A DNA stretch of 64,000 bases from Alphaproteobacteria bacterium. Its GTDB lineage: Bacteria > Pseudomonadota > Alphaproteobacteria > Reyranellales > Reyranellaceae. The translations under genes and the position numbers were made by a program. The stretch lies in contig JAHBYP010000003.1 of assembly GCA_019635875.1 (NCBI GenBank), positions 372,001-436,000 on the forward strand, read 5' to 3'. The notes beneath the pieces were generated by a model. It made no database searches and was not told the DNA's origin. It saw only the letters and a program-made list of their open reading frames with translations. How positions within the stretch are numbered: the stretch's first letter is position 1; every line of letters starts with the position of its first letter. Of this stretch, positions 18,321 through 27,756 are shown piece after piece.

Positions 18321-20593
18321 TGAAGAACAAGATTCCTGTCCCCTTGCCGACGCGCGATGACGTGCTGCGCTTCATCCGCGAGAGTCCGGTTCCCGTCGGC
18401 AAGCGCGAGATCGCCAAGGCCTTCAACGTGAAGGGCGCCGACCGCGTGGCGCTCAAGCAGATGCTGCGCGACCTGCGCGCCGACGGCACGGTGTCGCGCG
18501 GCACGCGTCGCGAGCTGATGGCGCCCGACTCGCTGCCCGAATACCTCGTGGTCGAGGTGATCGGCCCCGATGCCGACGGTGACGTGCAGGCGAAGCCGGC
18601 GCGCTGGAATCCCGACGATGGCAAGGCGCCGCCGGAGATCGTGCTGCTGGCGTCAACTGACCACGCCGCGCCCGGCGCCGGCGACCGGTTGCTGGTGTCG
18701 CTGAAGAAGCGCGGCGCCAACCGTTACGAGGCGAAGATCGTGCGCAAGGTCGGCGCCGGTCCGCGACGCATCCTCGGCGTCTTCGAAGCGGCCGGCGGCA
18801 AGCGCGGCCCCGGCGTGGTGCGTCCGACCGATCGCAAGCTGCGCTTCGAGATCGCTATCGACGCCGGCGCGCGCGGTGAGGCCGAGCCCAACGACGTGGT
18901 CTGGGTCGAGCAGCTGGGCGGGCCGCTGGCGCGCCGCGGCCGCGTGGTCGAGCGGGTCGGCTCGCTGTTCGAGCCGCGCACCGTCAGCCTGATCGCCATC
19001 GCCGCCAACGACATCCCGGTCGAGTTCGCCGAAGCAGCCCTCGACCAGGCCGCCGCCTGCGGCCCGGCGCCGATGGGCAACCGCCTCGACCTGCGCGCCG
19101 TGCCCTTCGTCACCATCGACGGCGAGGACGCGCGCGACTTCGACGATGCGGTGTTCGCCGAACCCGACCCCGCCGCCGACAACGAAGGCGGCTGGCGGCT
19201 GATGGTGGCGATCGCCGACGTCGCCTGGTACGTGCGCTCCGACGATCCGCTGGATCGCGACGCCTATCGCCGCGGCAACTCGGTCTATTTCCCCGATCGC
19301 GTCGTGCCGATGCTGCCGGAGGAACTCAGCAACGGCTGGTGCTCGCTGCGCCCGCGCGAGGACCGGCCGGTGATGGTCGCAGAGATGTGGATCGACCGCG
19401 ACGGCCGCATGTTGCGCCACCGTTTCCACCGCGCGATGATCCATTCGGCGGCGCGGCTGACATACAATCGCATGCAGGCGGCGCGCGACGGCCAGCCCGA
19501 CGACGAGCTGCAGCCGCTGATGGACCTGGTCGTGGCGCCGCTCTACGGCGCCTATGCCGCGCTCGATGCGGCCAGGCGCGCGCGCGGCACGCTGGACCTC
19601 GACCTGCCCGAGAAGCGCGCGGTACTCGACGAGAAGGGCCGCATCGTCGAGTTCGGCGTGCGCCAGCGCCTCGACAGCCACAAGCTGATCGAGGAGTTCA
19701 TGATCCTCGCCAACGTCGCCGCGGCAGAGACGCTGGAACAGCGCCACATGCCCTGCATGTACCGCGTGCACGACAAGCCAGACCCGCTGAAGCTCGAGGC
19801 GCTGCGCCAGTTCCTGGGCTCGCTGAACATCGGCCTGCCACCCGGCCTCAATCTGCGGCCCAGGGATTTCGCCCGAGCGCTGGAGAAGGCGTCGGGCTCG
19901 CCCTACGAGCGGCTGGTCAGCGAGACCATCCTGCGCGGCCAGAGCCAGGCGATCTACAGCCCCGACAACATCGGCCATTTCGGCCTGGCGCTGCGCCGCT
20001 ACGCGCATTTCACCTCGCCGATCCGCCGCTACGCCGATTTGCTGGTGCATCGCGGCCTGATCGCCGCGCTGCGCCTGGGCGAGGGTGGTCTGGCCCATGC
20101 CGAAGGCGCGAGCTTCGCCGAGATGGGCGAGCACATCTCCCAGTGCGAGCGCCGCGCCGTGGCCGCCGAGCGCGCGGCGATGGACCGCTACATGGCCGCC
20201 TACATGAGCGAGCGCGTCGGCGCGAGCTTCGAGGCGCGCGTGTCTGGCGTCACCCGCTTCGGCCTGTTCGTCGCCCTCGACGAGAGCGGCGCGCAGGGCC
20301 TGATCCCGATCAAGACACTGGGAGCGGAATATTTCCGGCACGACGAACCCGGCCAGGCGCTGGTCGGCGGACGCAGCGGCACGACCTATCGCCTGGGCGA
20401 CGCGCTGGTGGTCAAGCTGCGCGACTGCGACGTCGCCACCGGCAGCCTGGTGTTCGAGCTGATCGAGAAGACCGGCGGCGCGCCGTCGCTGCGTCCGGCG
20501 CCGCGTAGCGCCGATGCCAGGCGCGCGCCCAGACGTCCCGTCGCCAACCGTCCGGGCAAGCCACCGCAGATCAAGCGCGGGCGCCGCCGCTGA
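18320..20593 (+). CDS. rnr: Ribonuclease R
   Basis: A 757-residue 3'-to-5' exoribonuclease of the RNB family that degrades structured RNA and acts in tmRNA-linked decay (smpB is also in this window). Order: N-terminal winged helix (about 10-75), cold-shock-like domains, RNB catalytic core with the acidic cluster DGEDARDFDDAV (about 270), then a C-terminal S1 domain (about 630-715) and a basic tail ending KRGRRR. The ATG at 18320 is chosen because the conserved N-terminus starts there. No Shine-Dalgarno is visible; the upstream bases are the arm of a perfect palindrome. Confidence 0.96.
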   Translation: MKNKIPVPLPTRDDVLRFIRESPVPVGKREIAKAFNVKGADRVALKQMLRDLRADGTVSRGTRRELMAPDSLPEYLVVEVIGPDADGDVQAKPARWNPDDGKAPPEIVLLASTDHAAPGAGDRLLVSLKKRGANRYEAKIVRKVGAGPRRILGVFEAAGGKRGPGVVRPTDRKLRFEIAIDAGARGEAEPNDVVWVEQLGGPLARRGRVVERVGSLFEPRTVSLIAIAANDIPVEFAEAALDQAAACGPAPMGNRLDLRAVPFVTIDGEDARDFDDAVFAEPDPAADNEGGWRLMVAIADVAWYVRSDDPLDRDAYRRGNSVYFPDRVVPMLPEELSNGWCSLRPREDRPVMVAEMWIDRDGRMLRHRFHRAMIHSAARLTYNRMQAARDGQPDDELQPLMDLVVAPLYGAYAALDAARRARGTLDLDLPEKRAVLDEKGRIVEFGVRQRLDSHKLIEEFMILANVAAAETLEQRHMPCMYRVHDKPDPLKLEALRQFLGSLNIGLPPGLNLRPRDFARALEKASGSPYERLVSETILRGQSQAIYSPDNIGHFGLALRRYAHFTSPIRRYADLLVHRGLIAALRLGEGGLAHAEGASFAEMGEHISQCERRAVAAERAAMDRYMAAYMSERVGASFEARVSGVTRFGLFVALDESGAQGLIPIKTLGAEYFRHDEPGQALVGGRSGTTYRLGDALVVKLRDCDVATGSLVFELIEKTGGAPSLRPAPRSADARRAPRRPVANRPGKPPQIKRGRRR

Positions 20594-20605
20594 TCTCCTG
20601 GCAGC

Positions 20606-20629
20606 GCCGGCGGGATGCCGGCGATCCCA
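20606..20629. repeat. Half-copy of the rnr-upstream palindromic element
   Basis: The 24 bases match the right arm of the palindrome at 18297-18320 at 22 positions. The copy lies 12 bases after the rnr stop, in the short gap before the DUF983 gene. Confidence 0.7.
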
Positions 20630-20705
20630 AGGCCGCGCGGCAAGCCGCCACGCGAGACAACACGTCGCGATGGTTCAGCATGGGCGCAGGCCTATGTTTG
20701 CCGCC

Positions 20706-21107
20706 ATGTCCGGTTCCGAACCCGTCGCACCGCCGATTCCGATCGATGACGGCGAGCGTCGCGATCGACCCGCCGCCATGTGGCGCGGTTGGTGCCGTCG
20801 CTGCCCGCGCTGCGGCGAGCCAACCCTGTTTCGCGCCTATCTCAAGATGGCCTCGACCTGCGCCGGCTGCGGCGAGGATCTCGAGCCCTTTCGCGCCGAC
20901 GACGCGCCGGCCTATTTCACCATCTTCGCCATTGGACACATCATCGTGCCGCTGGTGCTGATGGTCGAACGGAGCTGGACCCCGTCCCTGTGGGTGCATG
21001 CCCTGCTCTGGATCCCGGCCTCGATCCTGCTCACCCTGGTGCTGCTGCCGCGCATCAAGGGAGCCACCATCGGGCTGCTCTGGGCGCTACGGTTCAAGCC
21101 CCGATAG
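20706..21107 (+). CDS. DUF983 membrane protein
   Basis: A 133-residue protein with an N-terminal zinc-ribbon-like region (CRRCPRCGEP, then CAGCGEDL at about residues 30-60) and two membrane helices (about 68-87 and 93-115). This is the DUF983 family, often found next to rnr or cytochrome-oxidase genes in alphaproteobacteria; its function is not established. Earlier in-frame ATGs exist at 20670 and 20694. The start at 20706 gives the N-terminus closest to the family's usual length. Confidence 0.8.
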   Translation: MSGSEPVAPPIPIDDGERRDRPAAMWRGWCRRCPRCGEPTLFRAYLKMASTCAGCGEDLEPFRADDAPAYFTIFAIGHIIVPLVLMVERSWTPSLWVHALLWIPASILLTLVLLPRIKGATIGLLWALRFKPR

Positions 21108-21210
21108 GTGCCGCACGGGCGTCTTGTCATATGGCCCGATCCGCCGCCTGTGCTAGACTGCGGGGGTTGCGTCGCCGCCTTCACCGGCGACCGGCGGCGC
21201 GTGTGGGGAC

Positions 21211-22812
21211 ATGTCGGATATCAGGCCTGAAGCGTTGAACCCTGGCGGCAGGGGCCGGAGAATGTGGCGGACCGCGGCGATCCTGCTCGTCGCAGCCGGC
21301 GTGGCATCCTGCCTGTCCTCCGACGGCCCCTCGACCAGCGCCGCGGCGCCAGGGCGCGACGTTTCTGCCGCACGCGTGATGATGGCGAGCTACCGGGCCA
21401 TCGCCGACCGCTACATCGAGGATCGCGACTTCCGCCTGCTCACGGTCGAATCGGTGCGCGGCGCGGCGTCGCTCGACCCACAGCTGCGCCTCGACGATCT
21501 CGGCGCCACCCTGCGGCTGAGCGCCGGCGATCGCGTGCTGCTCGACCGCGCGGTGCCGGCCTCGGGCGGCGATCCACGCGCCTGGGCGGAGATCGCCGCC
21601 GAGATGGTCGAGCTCTTGACCGAGGCGACGCCGCTGATGAAGGACGCCACGCGCGATCGCGTGGTCAAGGCGGCGCTCGACGCCACCGCCAAGCAACTCG
21701 ACAAGAACTCGCGCTACTCCGATCCGCAGGAGGCGCGCGACAACCGCTTCAACCGCGAGGGGGCCGGCGGCATCGGCGTGACCGTGCAGGCCGAGGACGA
21801 GACCACCGTGGTCACCGCGGTGCAGGACGGTGCGCCGGCAGCCGCGGCCGGCATCAGGCCGGGCGACCGGATCGTCGGAGTCGACAGCGAGCGAGTCGCC
21901 GGCAAGCCGATGCGCGAGATCGTGCGCGCCCTGCGTGGGCGCATCGGCGAGCCCGTCACCGTCGTGGTCTTCCGCCCATCTGCCGGCACGGAGCTCAGCT
22001 TCGCCCTGCGCCGCCAGCTCATCATCCCGACGACGGTGACCCTGGAGCGGCGCGGCGACATCGCGCTGATCAAGCTCACCGGCTTCAACAGCGGCACGAC
22101 GGAAACGCTGCGCGGCACGTTGCAGAAGCTCAGGGCCGAGCCGGCGGGCACGCTCTCCGGCATCATTCTCGACATGCGCGGCAACCCCGGCGGCCTGCTC
22201 GACCAGGCGATCTCGGTCGCCGAGCTGCTGCTCGACAACGGCCTGCTGCTGACCACCGACGGCCGCCATCCCGACAGCCGCCAGACCTTCCGCTCAGGCA
22301 ACGGCGCACTGCTCGAGACCGTGCCCATGGTGGCGATCATGAACGGCCGCTCGGCCTCGGCGGCCGAGATCGTTGGTGCCGCCCTGCAGGATCGCGGCCG
22401 CGCGATCCTTGTCGGCAGCGCTTCCTACGGCAAGGGCACGGTGCAGACCGTGGTGCGCCTGCCCAACGAAGGCGAGCTGACCCTGACCTGGTCGCGCATG
22501 CATGCGCCCTCGGGCTATGCCTGGCACGAGCTGGGCGTGCTGCCGACGGTGTGCACCAGCCGCTTCGGCGGACCGGAGACGCTGTCGGGCGAGCTCGACG
22601 CGCGCGCCCAGGCGGTGCGCTCGACGCTGGTCGAGTGGCACGCGACGCGCAGGCTGCCGCCGGAGCGCATCAGCCGCCTGCGCGCCACCTGCCCGCCGGT
22701 CGACGACATGCCGGGCAAGGATCTCGACCTCGCCGAGCGGTTGCTGCACGACCGTCAGCTATACGCCCGCGCGCTCAACTACGCCGCCGGCGCGATCGCC
22801 GAGCGGCGTTAG
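21211..22812 (+). CDS. S41-family C-terminal processing protease, probable lipoprotein
   Basis: A 533-residue envelope protease (CtpA/Prc-like). A PDZ domain at about 180-270 (GGIGVTVQAEDETTVV, then GIRPGDRIVGVD) precedes the S41 catalytic domain. The nucleophile Ser lies in NGRSASAAEI and the general-base Lys in ASYGKGTVQT. The second in-frame Met (21262, MWRTAAILLVAAGVASC) gives a lipobox VASC, so the true start may be 21262 and the product membrane-anchored. It degrades or trims periplasmic proteins. It follows the DUF983 gene after about 100 bases. Confidence 0.9.
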   Translation: MSDIRPEALNPGGRGRRMWRTAAILLVAAGVASCLSSDGPSTSAAAPGRDVSAARVMMASYRAIADRYIEDRDFRLLTVESVRGAASLDPQLRLDDLGATLRLSAGDRVLLDRAVPASGGDPRAWAEIAAEMVELLTEATPLMKDATRDRVVKAALDATAKQLDKNSRYSDPQEARDNRFNREGAGGIGVTVQAEDETTVVTAVQDGAPAAAAGIRPGDRIVGVDSERVAGKPMREIVRALRGRIGEPVTVVVFRPSAGTELSFALRRQLIIPTTVTLERRGDIALIKLTGFNSGTTETLRGTLQKLRAEPAGTLSGIILDMRGNPGGLLDQAISVAELLLDNGLLLTTDGRHPDSRQTFRSGNGALLETVPMVAIMNGRSASAAEIVGAALQDRGRAILVGSASYGKGTVQTVVRLPNEGELTLTWSRMHAPSGYAWHELGVLPTVCTSRFGGPETLSGELDARAQAVRSTLVEWHATRRLPPERISRLRATCPPVDDMPGKDLDLAERLLHDRQLYARALNYAAGAIAERR

Positions 22813-22821
22813 CTGCAAAGC

Positions 22822-22884
22822 TGTCATCCCGAGCACAGCGAGGGATCCTTAGCCTGAAAGATTCCTCGCTGCGCTCGGAGTGAC
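22822..22884. repeat. Dispersed palindromic element (TCATCCCGAGC type)
   Basis: An imperfect inverted repeat of the form TGTCATCCCGAGC ... GCTCGGAGTGACG lies between convergent genes. A better-preserved copy is at 52325-52391. This motif is a known type of repetitive extragenic palindrome and may double as a bidirectional terminator. Confidence 0.75.
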
Positions 22885-22889
22885 GGACG

Positions 22890-24083
22890 TCACTCCGCCG
22901 CCTGCCGCAGCGATTCCTTCGCCAACTGCTGCTCGACCAGGGTCACCCAGTACGACGCACCCAGCGGCAGGATCTCATCGTTGAAGTCGTAGCCGGGGTT
23001 GTGGACCATGCAGCTGCCTTCTCCGTCGCCGTTGCCGATCCAGATATAGGCGCCGGGCCGGGCCAGCAGCATCCAGGCGAAATCCTCCGAGCCCATCGCC
23101 GGCGTCGGGTTGCGGTTGACGTTGGCCTCGCCGACCAGCGCGGCGGCGGCGCGCGCCGCCTTCTCGGTCTCGACCTCGCTGTTGACCGTGGCCGGATAGC
23201 GCCGCTCGTAGCGCCACCCGGTGACCTCGGCACCCAGGCCCAGCGCGACGTTGCGCGCGATCCTCTCGATTCGCTGCTCGATCATGTCCTGCACCTCCTT
23301 GCGGAAGGTGCGCACCGTGCCGCGCAGCACGCATTCCTGCGGGATCACGTTCCAGGTGTCGCCGGCGTGGATCTGCGTCGTCGACACCACGGCCGTCGCC
23401 ATCGGATCGACGTTGCGCGCCACGATCGACTGCAGCGCCGTCACGATATGCGAGCCGACGACGACTGGGTCGATGCCGTGATGCGGCATGGCGCCGTGCG
23501 CGCCCACGCCCTTCACCACGATCTCGAAGATGTCGTAGGCGGCCATCATCGGGCCGGGGCGGATGGCGAAGCGGCCGGTCGGGATACCGGGGATGTTGTG
23601 CATGCCGTAGACGTCGTCGCAGCGGAACTTGTCGAACAGCCCCTCCTCGACCATGACGCGGCCACCGCCCTCGTTCTCCTCGGCCGGCTGGAAGATGAAG
23701 TGCACCGTGCCGTCGAAATTGCGCGTCTCGGCGAGGTACTTGGCGGCGCCCAGCAGCATGCAGGTATGCCCGTCATGGCCGCAGGCGTGCATCTTGCCGG
23801 GGATGGTCGAGGCGTGGCCGAACTTGTTGGTCTCGTGAACGTCGAGCGCGTCCATGTCGGCGCGCAGGCCGATCGAGCGGCCGGAGGTGCCCGAGCGCAG
23901 GGTGCCGATCACGCCGGTCTTGGCGAGGCCGCGATGCACCTCGATGCCCCAGGATTCGAGCTTTCTGGCCACGACATCGGCGGTGCGGACCTCCTCGAAG
24001 GCGGTCTCGGGGTGGCTGTGGATGTCGTGGCGCCATTCCGTCATCTCGTCGTGGAAATCGGCGATGCGGTTGATGACGGGCAT
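22890..24083 (-). CDS. M20-family amidohydrolase (hippurate hydrolase-like)
   Basis: A 397-residue zinc amidohydrolase of the M20D group (hippuricase, N-acyl-amino-acid or IAA-conjugate hydrolases). Metal ligands and catalytic residues are visible in HACGHDGHTCML (about 100) and FQPAEENEGGG (about 132). A lid/dimerisation domain holds GVGAHGAMPHHGIDP (about 185), and the C-terminal metal His lies in HNPGYDFND. The start at 24083 matches the family N-terminus; the longer frame upstream is antisense to the next gene. It cleaves an N-acyl amino acid; the precise substrate is unknown. Confidence 0.9.
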   Translation of the reverse strand: MPVINRIADFHDEMTEWRHDIHSHPETAFEEVRTADVVARKLESWGIEVHRGLAKTGVIGTLRSGTSGRSIGLRADMDALDVHETNKFGHASTIPGKMHACGHDGHTCMLLGAAKYLAETRNFDGTVHFIFQPAEENEGGGRVMVEEGLFDKFRCDDVYGMHNIPGIPTGRFAIRPGPMMAAYDIFEIVVKGVGAHGAMPHHGIDPVVVGSHIVTALQSIVARNVDPMATAVVSTTQIHAGDTWNVIPQECVLRGTVRTFRKEVQDMIEQRIERIARNVALGLGAEVTGWRYERRYPATVNSEVETEKAARAAAALVGEANVNRNPTPAMGSEDFAWMLLARPGAYIWIGNGDGEGSCMVHNPGYDFNDEILPLGASYWVTLVEQQLAKESLRQAAE

Positions 24084-24189
24084 GGAGCGCTCCGGCGGCT
24101 GCAAGGAAGGTGGCGGGATCGTAGAGCGATACGGACCGGGGTCAAGCGCGGCCGGGCGCGCCTCAGCGATGCTATAGAAAGGGTACGGA

Positions 24190-24217
24190 GGACACGCCCA
24201 TGAGGACACGCCCATGA
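24190..24217 (+). repeat. 14-bp tandem duplication covering ribosome site and start codon
   Basis: GGACACGCCCATGA occurs twice in tandem (24190-24203, 24204-24217). The first copy opens a five-codon frame (MRTRP) whose TGA overlaps the ATG of the thiolase-like gene, making a minimal upstream ORF. Confidence 0.7.
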
Positions 24218-25779
24218 GCAGCGACGATCTCGCCAGGGTCGAGGACAGCACGCCGATCCTGGTCGGCAGCGGCCAGATCACCGACACGACCTCGCGGCCG
24301 ACCAGCGCCCGCTCACCCTCAGCCTTCATGGCTGAAGCCGCCCAGCTGGCCCTCGACGATGCACGCGCGGCCAAGGGCGCGGCGGTGCTGGCCACGATGC
24401 TCGATGCCATCGTCGCGCTGCCGCTCTTCACCGACTACAGCCCGCGCTTCTCCTCGCCCTTCGGCCGCTCGGACAACCCACCGCGCAGCATCGCCAATCG
24501 CATCGGCGCCACCAATGCGCGCGATCTCTATTACGCCCATGTCGGCGGCAACATGCCCCAGTACATGGTCAATAAGTTCGCCGAGCAGATCACCCGCGGC
24601 GAGATCCGCGCGGCGCTGGTCGCTGGCGCCGAGCTGATGCGCACCAACGCCATCGGGCGCAGGGAGAAGCTGACACTGGACTGGAACGAGTCACCCGGCG
24701 GCGAGCCCAGGCGCATCGGCGACGACCGCCTGGGCTACAGCCCGGAGGAAGAGCGCCACGGGCTGAACGCCGCCATCTACTTCTACCCGCTGATCGAGAA
24801 TGCGATCCGTGCCGCCGCCGGCCGCTCGCTGCCCGACCACATGAAGTCGATGGGCCGGCTGTTCGAGGGCTTCGCCCGGGTGGCAAAAGCCAATCCGCTG
24901 GCGACGCGGCGCGAGGGCTACAGCGCCGAGCGGATCGCCACCGTCGATGCCGAGAACCGCTTCATCGCCTTCCCCTATCCGCGCCTGATGAACTCCAACG
25001 CGCTGGTCGACCAGGCGGCGGCGATCGTCATGACCTCGGTCGGCCACGCCCGGGCGCTGGGCATACCGGGCGATCGCTGGGTCTTCCTGCATGGCTGCGC
25101 CGACGGCACCGACACCTGGGTGACCAGCGAGCGCACCGCGCTGCATCGCTCGGCGGCGATCCGCGGTTGTGCCACGCGCTCGCTCGACATGGCCGGCCGC
25201 ACGATCGGGCAGATCGACCTGTTCGACCTCTACAGTTGCTTCCCCTCGGCGGTCGAGATCGGCTGCCGTGAGATCGGGCTCGCCGAGGACGATCCGCGCG
25301 GGCTGACGGTGACCGGTGGCCTGCCGTTCTTCGGCGGCCCCGGCAACAACTACGTCACCCACTCCATCGCCGAGATGACGACGCGCCTGCGCGCCAGGCC
25401 GGGCGCCTTCGGTATGGTCACCGCCAACGGCAACTACGTCACCAAGCACTCAGCCGGCATCTACTCGAGGACGCCGACCGAGGGCACCTGGTCACGCGAG
25501 GATCCCAGGACGTTCCAGGCCGAGCTCGATGCATTGCCCCGAGTCCACGTCGAGACCACGCCCACGGGCACGGCGAAGATCGAGACCTACACCGTGACAT
25601 TCGATCGCGAGACGCCGCAGCGCGGCATCGTCTTCGGCCGCCTTGAGAACGGCGCGCGCTTCGTCGCCAATACGCCCGACGATCAGGCCCTGCTGCAGGA
25701 CATGATCACCAGGGATCAGCTTGGCCGACCGGGCACGCTTTCCAGCGACGGCAAGCGCAACATCTTCACGCCCGGCTGA
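24214..25779 (+). CDS. Thiolase-superfamily protein (acetyl-CoA acetyltransferase-like)
   Basis: A 521-residue member of the SCP2-thiolase/acetyl-CoA acetyltransferase-like group. The N-terminal half reads TPILVGSGQITD ... ALVAGAELMR. The C-terminal half holds QIDLFDLYSCFPSAVE and a thiolase-like GGLPFFGGPGNNYVTHSIAEM segment with the conserved His, then NGNYVTKHSAG. A C-terminal OB-like tail of about 100 residues is present, as in this subgroup. The classical early catalytic Cys is not recognisable, so activity as a true thiolase is uncertain. It may act in acyl-CoA breakdown. Confidence 0.8.
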   Translation: MSSDDLARVEDSTPILVGSGQITDTTSRPTSARSPSAFMAEAAQLALDDARAAKGAAVLATMLDAIVALPLFTDYSPRFSSPFGRSDNPPRSIANRIGATNARDLYYAHVGGNMPQYMVNKFAEQITRGEIRAALVAGAELMRTNAIGRREKLTLDWNESPGGEPRRIGDDRLGYSPEEERHGLNAAIYFYPLIENAIRAAAGRSLPDHMKSMGRLFEGFARVAKANPLATRREGYSAERIATVDAENRFIAFPYPRLMNSNALVDQAAAIVMTSVGHARALGIPGDRWVFLHGCADGTDTWVTSERTALHRSAAIRGCATRSLDMAGRTIGQIDLFDLYSCFPSAVEIGCREIGLAEDDPRGLTVTGGLPFFGGPGNNYVTHSIAEMTTRLRARPGAFGMVTANGNYVTKHSAGIYSRTPTEGTWSREDPRTFQAELDALPRVHVETTPTGTAKIETYTVTFDRETPQRGIVFGRLENGARFVANTPDDQALLQDMITRDQLGRPGTLSSDGKRNIFTPG

Positions 25780-25914
25780 TTGCCAATTGCCGCGGGCGCC
25801 GCCATAGTGCCGGCGCTTTCGAGGAACACGTCCGTGGATCAGCGCTAAACCCCGACCCGTCTACGCCGCCTGCCCAAGACAGGTGCGTCCTGCGCTGTTT
25901 CCCCGGAGTCTCTC

Positions 25915-27255
25915 TTGTCCCATCCCCTGCTGGCGGCGCCCATCGCGCCGAGCCTGCTGCGTCTGGCCGGCCCGACCACCGGCATCATGGCGGTGCAGAT
26001 CCTTGTCGGCATCGCCGAGACCTGGTTCGTCAGCCGCCTGGGTACCGAGGCGCTGGCCGGCTTCGCGCTGGTTTTCCCGTTCATGGCGATGACGCACAAC
26101 CTGGCGAACGGTGGCATGGGCGGCGGCATCGCCGCAGCCATGGCACGCGCGCTGGGTGGCGGACGCCTCGACGATGCGCGGGCGCTGGCCCTGCACGCAT
26201 TGATTCTCGCTCTCGTCTGCGCACTGATCTTCGCCATCTTCGCCTGGACGATCGCGCCGGCCGTGTACCAGCTGATGGGCGGCAGTGGTCCGGCGCTCGA
26301 CCATGCGCTGGCCTTCAGCCAGGTCTGGTTCAGCGGCGCGGTCGTCGTGTGGATCGGTGCCTTCCTGTCGGCGATGCTGCGGGGTGGCGGCGATGCGGTG
26401 ACGCCCGCCCGTTACGGGTTGCTGGGCTCGCTGATCTACATCCCCTTCTCCGGGGCGCTGTCGCTGGGCGTCGGTGACTGGTCCGGTCTCGGCATCGCGG
26501 GGCTCGCAATCGCGTCGTTGCTCACGGCCGTACTGACCACAGTCCCGATGGCGCGTGCGCTCTGGCGTGGGCGGTTGGGCTTCACGCCGGATCTGTCTGG
26601 GCCGCCGCAGGCTCGCCGGTTCCGGGAGATTCTACGCGTCGGGCTGCCGGGCTCGGCGACGACCCTGACGGACAGTCTCGCTGTCATTCTGGTGACCGGA
26701 CTGGTCGGCCGCTTTGGCCCGGCCGCATTGGCGGGCTACGGAATCGGCGCGCGGCTGCAGTACATGGTGGGGCCGCTGGCCTACGGCATCGGCACCGGCC
26801 TCACGACGATGGTGGGCGTCGCCGCCGGTGCCAAGGCGTGGTCACGCGCGGTGCGCGTGGCGTGGTTCGGCGGGCTGGTCGCGTTCGGCGTGGCCGGCGC
26901 GATCGGATGGAGCGCTGCGCTGCTGCCACAGGCGTGGTCGCGCCTGTTCACGGCCGATGTGCCGGTGATCGCGGCCAGCGTCGCGTACATCACCTGGGTG
27001 GCACCGTTCTATGGCTTGTTCGGGCTCGGCCTGGCACTGAACTTCGCCAGCCAGGGCGCGGGACGCATGACGGTGCCGTTCATCGCCGGCATCATGCGCG
27101 TGCTGATCGTGACCGTCGGCAGCTGGCTCGCAGTCGAGAAGCTGAGCTTCGGACTCGAGGGCATCTTCGTCGCGATCGCGCTGGCCACCGCGGCCTATGG
27201 CGGCGCGATCGCCGGAGCCCTGCTGGTCAGGCCGTGGCGGTCGGCCGCCGTGTGA
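25915..27255 (+). CDS. MATE-family multidrug/sodium antiporter
   Basis: A 446-residue inner-membrane exporter with 12 predicted helices in two homologous halves. The N-terminal half has PTTGIMAVQILVGIAETWFVS and the C-terminal half has LPGSATTLTDSLAVI. It exports cationic drugs or metabolites in exchange for sodium or protons. The start is a TTG at 25915, judged from where the conserved N-terminus begins; no ATG is available. Its 3' end overlaps the convergent small membrane protein gene by 29 bases. Confidence 0.88.
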   Translation: MSHPLLAAPIAPSLLRLAGPTTGIMAVQILVGIAETWFVSRLGTEALAGFALVFPFMAMTHNLANGGMGGGIAAAMARALGGGRLDDARALALHALILALVCALIFAIFAWTIAPAVYQLMGGSGPALDHALAFSQVWFSGAVVVWIGAFLSAMLRGGGDAVTPARYGLLGSLIYIPFSGALSLGVGDWSGLGIAGLAIASLLTAVLTTVPMARALWRGRLGFTPDLSGPPQARRFREILRVGLPGSATTLTDSLAVILVTGLVGRFGPAALAGYGIGARLQYMVGPLAYGIGTGLTTMVGVAAGAKAWSRAVRVAWFGGLVAFGVAGAIGWSAALLPQAWSRLFTADVPVIAASVAYITWVAPFYGLFGLGLALNFASQGAGRMTVPFIAGIMRVLIVTVGSWLAVEKLSFGLEGIFVAIALATAAYGGAIAGALLVRPWRSAAV

Positions 27256-27688
27256 CGGCGAAGATCGTGATGCCGCACAGCGCGGCGGCGTTCACCGCCG
27301 CGCTGGCGGCGTGCGAATACTCCCACTGAGCGCGCAGCGCTCTCCAGTTGTCGGGGATCATCGTCCAGTTCGCGGTGGCGCGATTGGTCGGCCAGGTCCA
27401 GACGAAGAAGATCGCGACGCTGAGGGCGAGCAGAATAGCGGCGGCGAACGCGAAGCGGCCATCCTGACGCCGATCGCTTGCAATCAGGCCGGCCGCAACG
27501 TCGGCGCCGACGGCGGCGAACAGCACCGCGCCCAGCCATGCCCAGCCCCGATAGACGCCCTGGGCGACAAAGTACTCATCGCGCGGCATGTCGATCTTGT
27601 TGGCCAGTGAAAACAGATGCGCAGCGGCCGGGGCGAGCGCCAGTGCCGTCAGCACGAGCGCGACGGCGGTGGCAATGCGCAGGACCAT
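27227..27688 (-). CDS. Small four-helix membrane protein (DUF1772-like)
   Basis: A 153-residue integral membrane protein with helices at about 5-27, 47-68, 80-100 and 128-148. A short conserved-looking loop, WTWPTNRATANWTMIPDNW, precedes the fourth helix and resembles DUF1772 proteins. The function is unknown. The gene is convergent with, and overlaps, the MATE gene. Confidence 0.65.
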   Translation of the reverse strand: MVLRIATAVALVLTALALAPAAAHLFSLANKIDMPRDEYFVAQGVYRGWAWLGAVLFAAVGADVAAGLIASDRRQDGRFAFAAAILLALSVAIFFVWTWPTNRATANWTMIPDNWRALRAQWEYSHAASAAVNAAALCGITIFAVTRRPTATA

Positions 27689-27756
27689 GATCGATCCCTT
27701 CGGGAAGCGCGGGGGTCATCCCGGCAACGACACGGGAATGCAGGGGTTCCTGCCTC

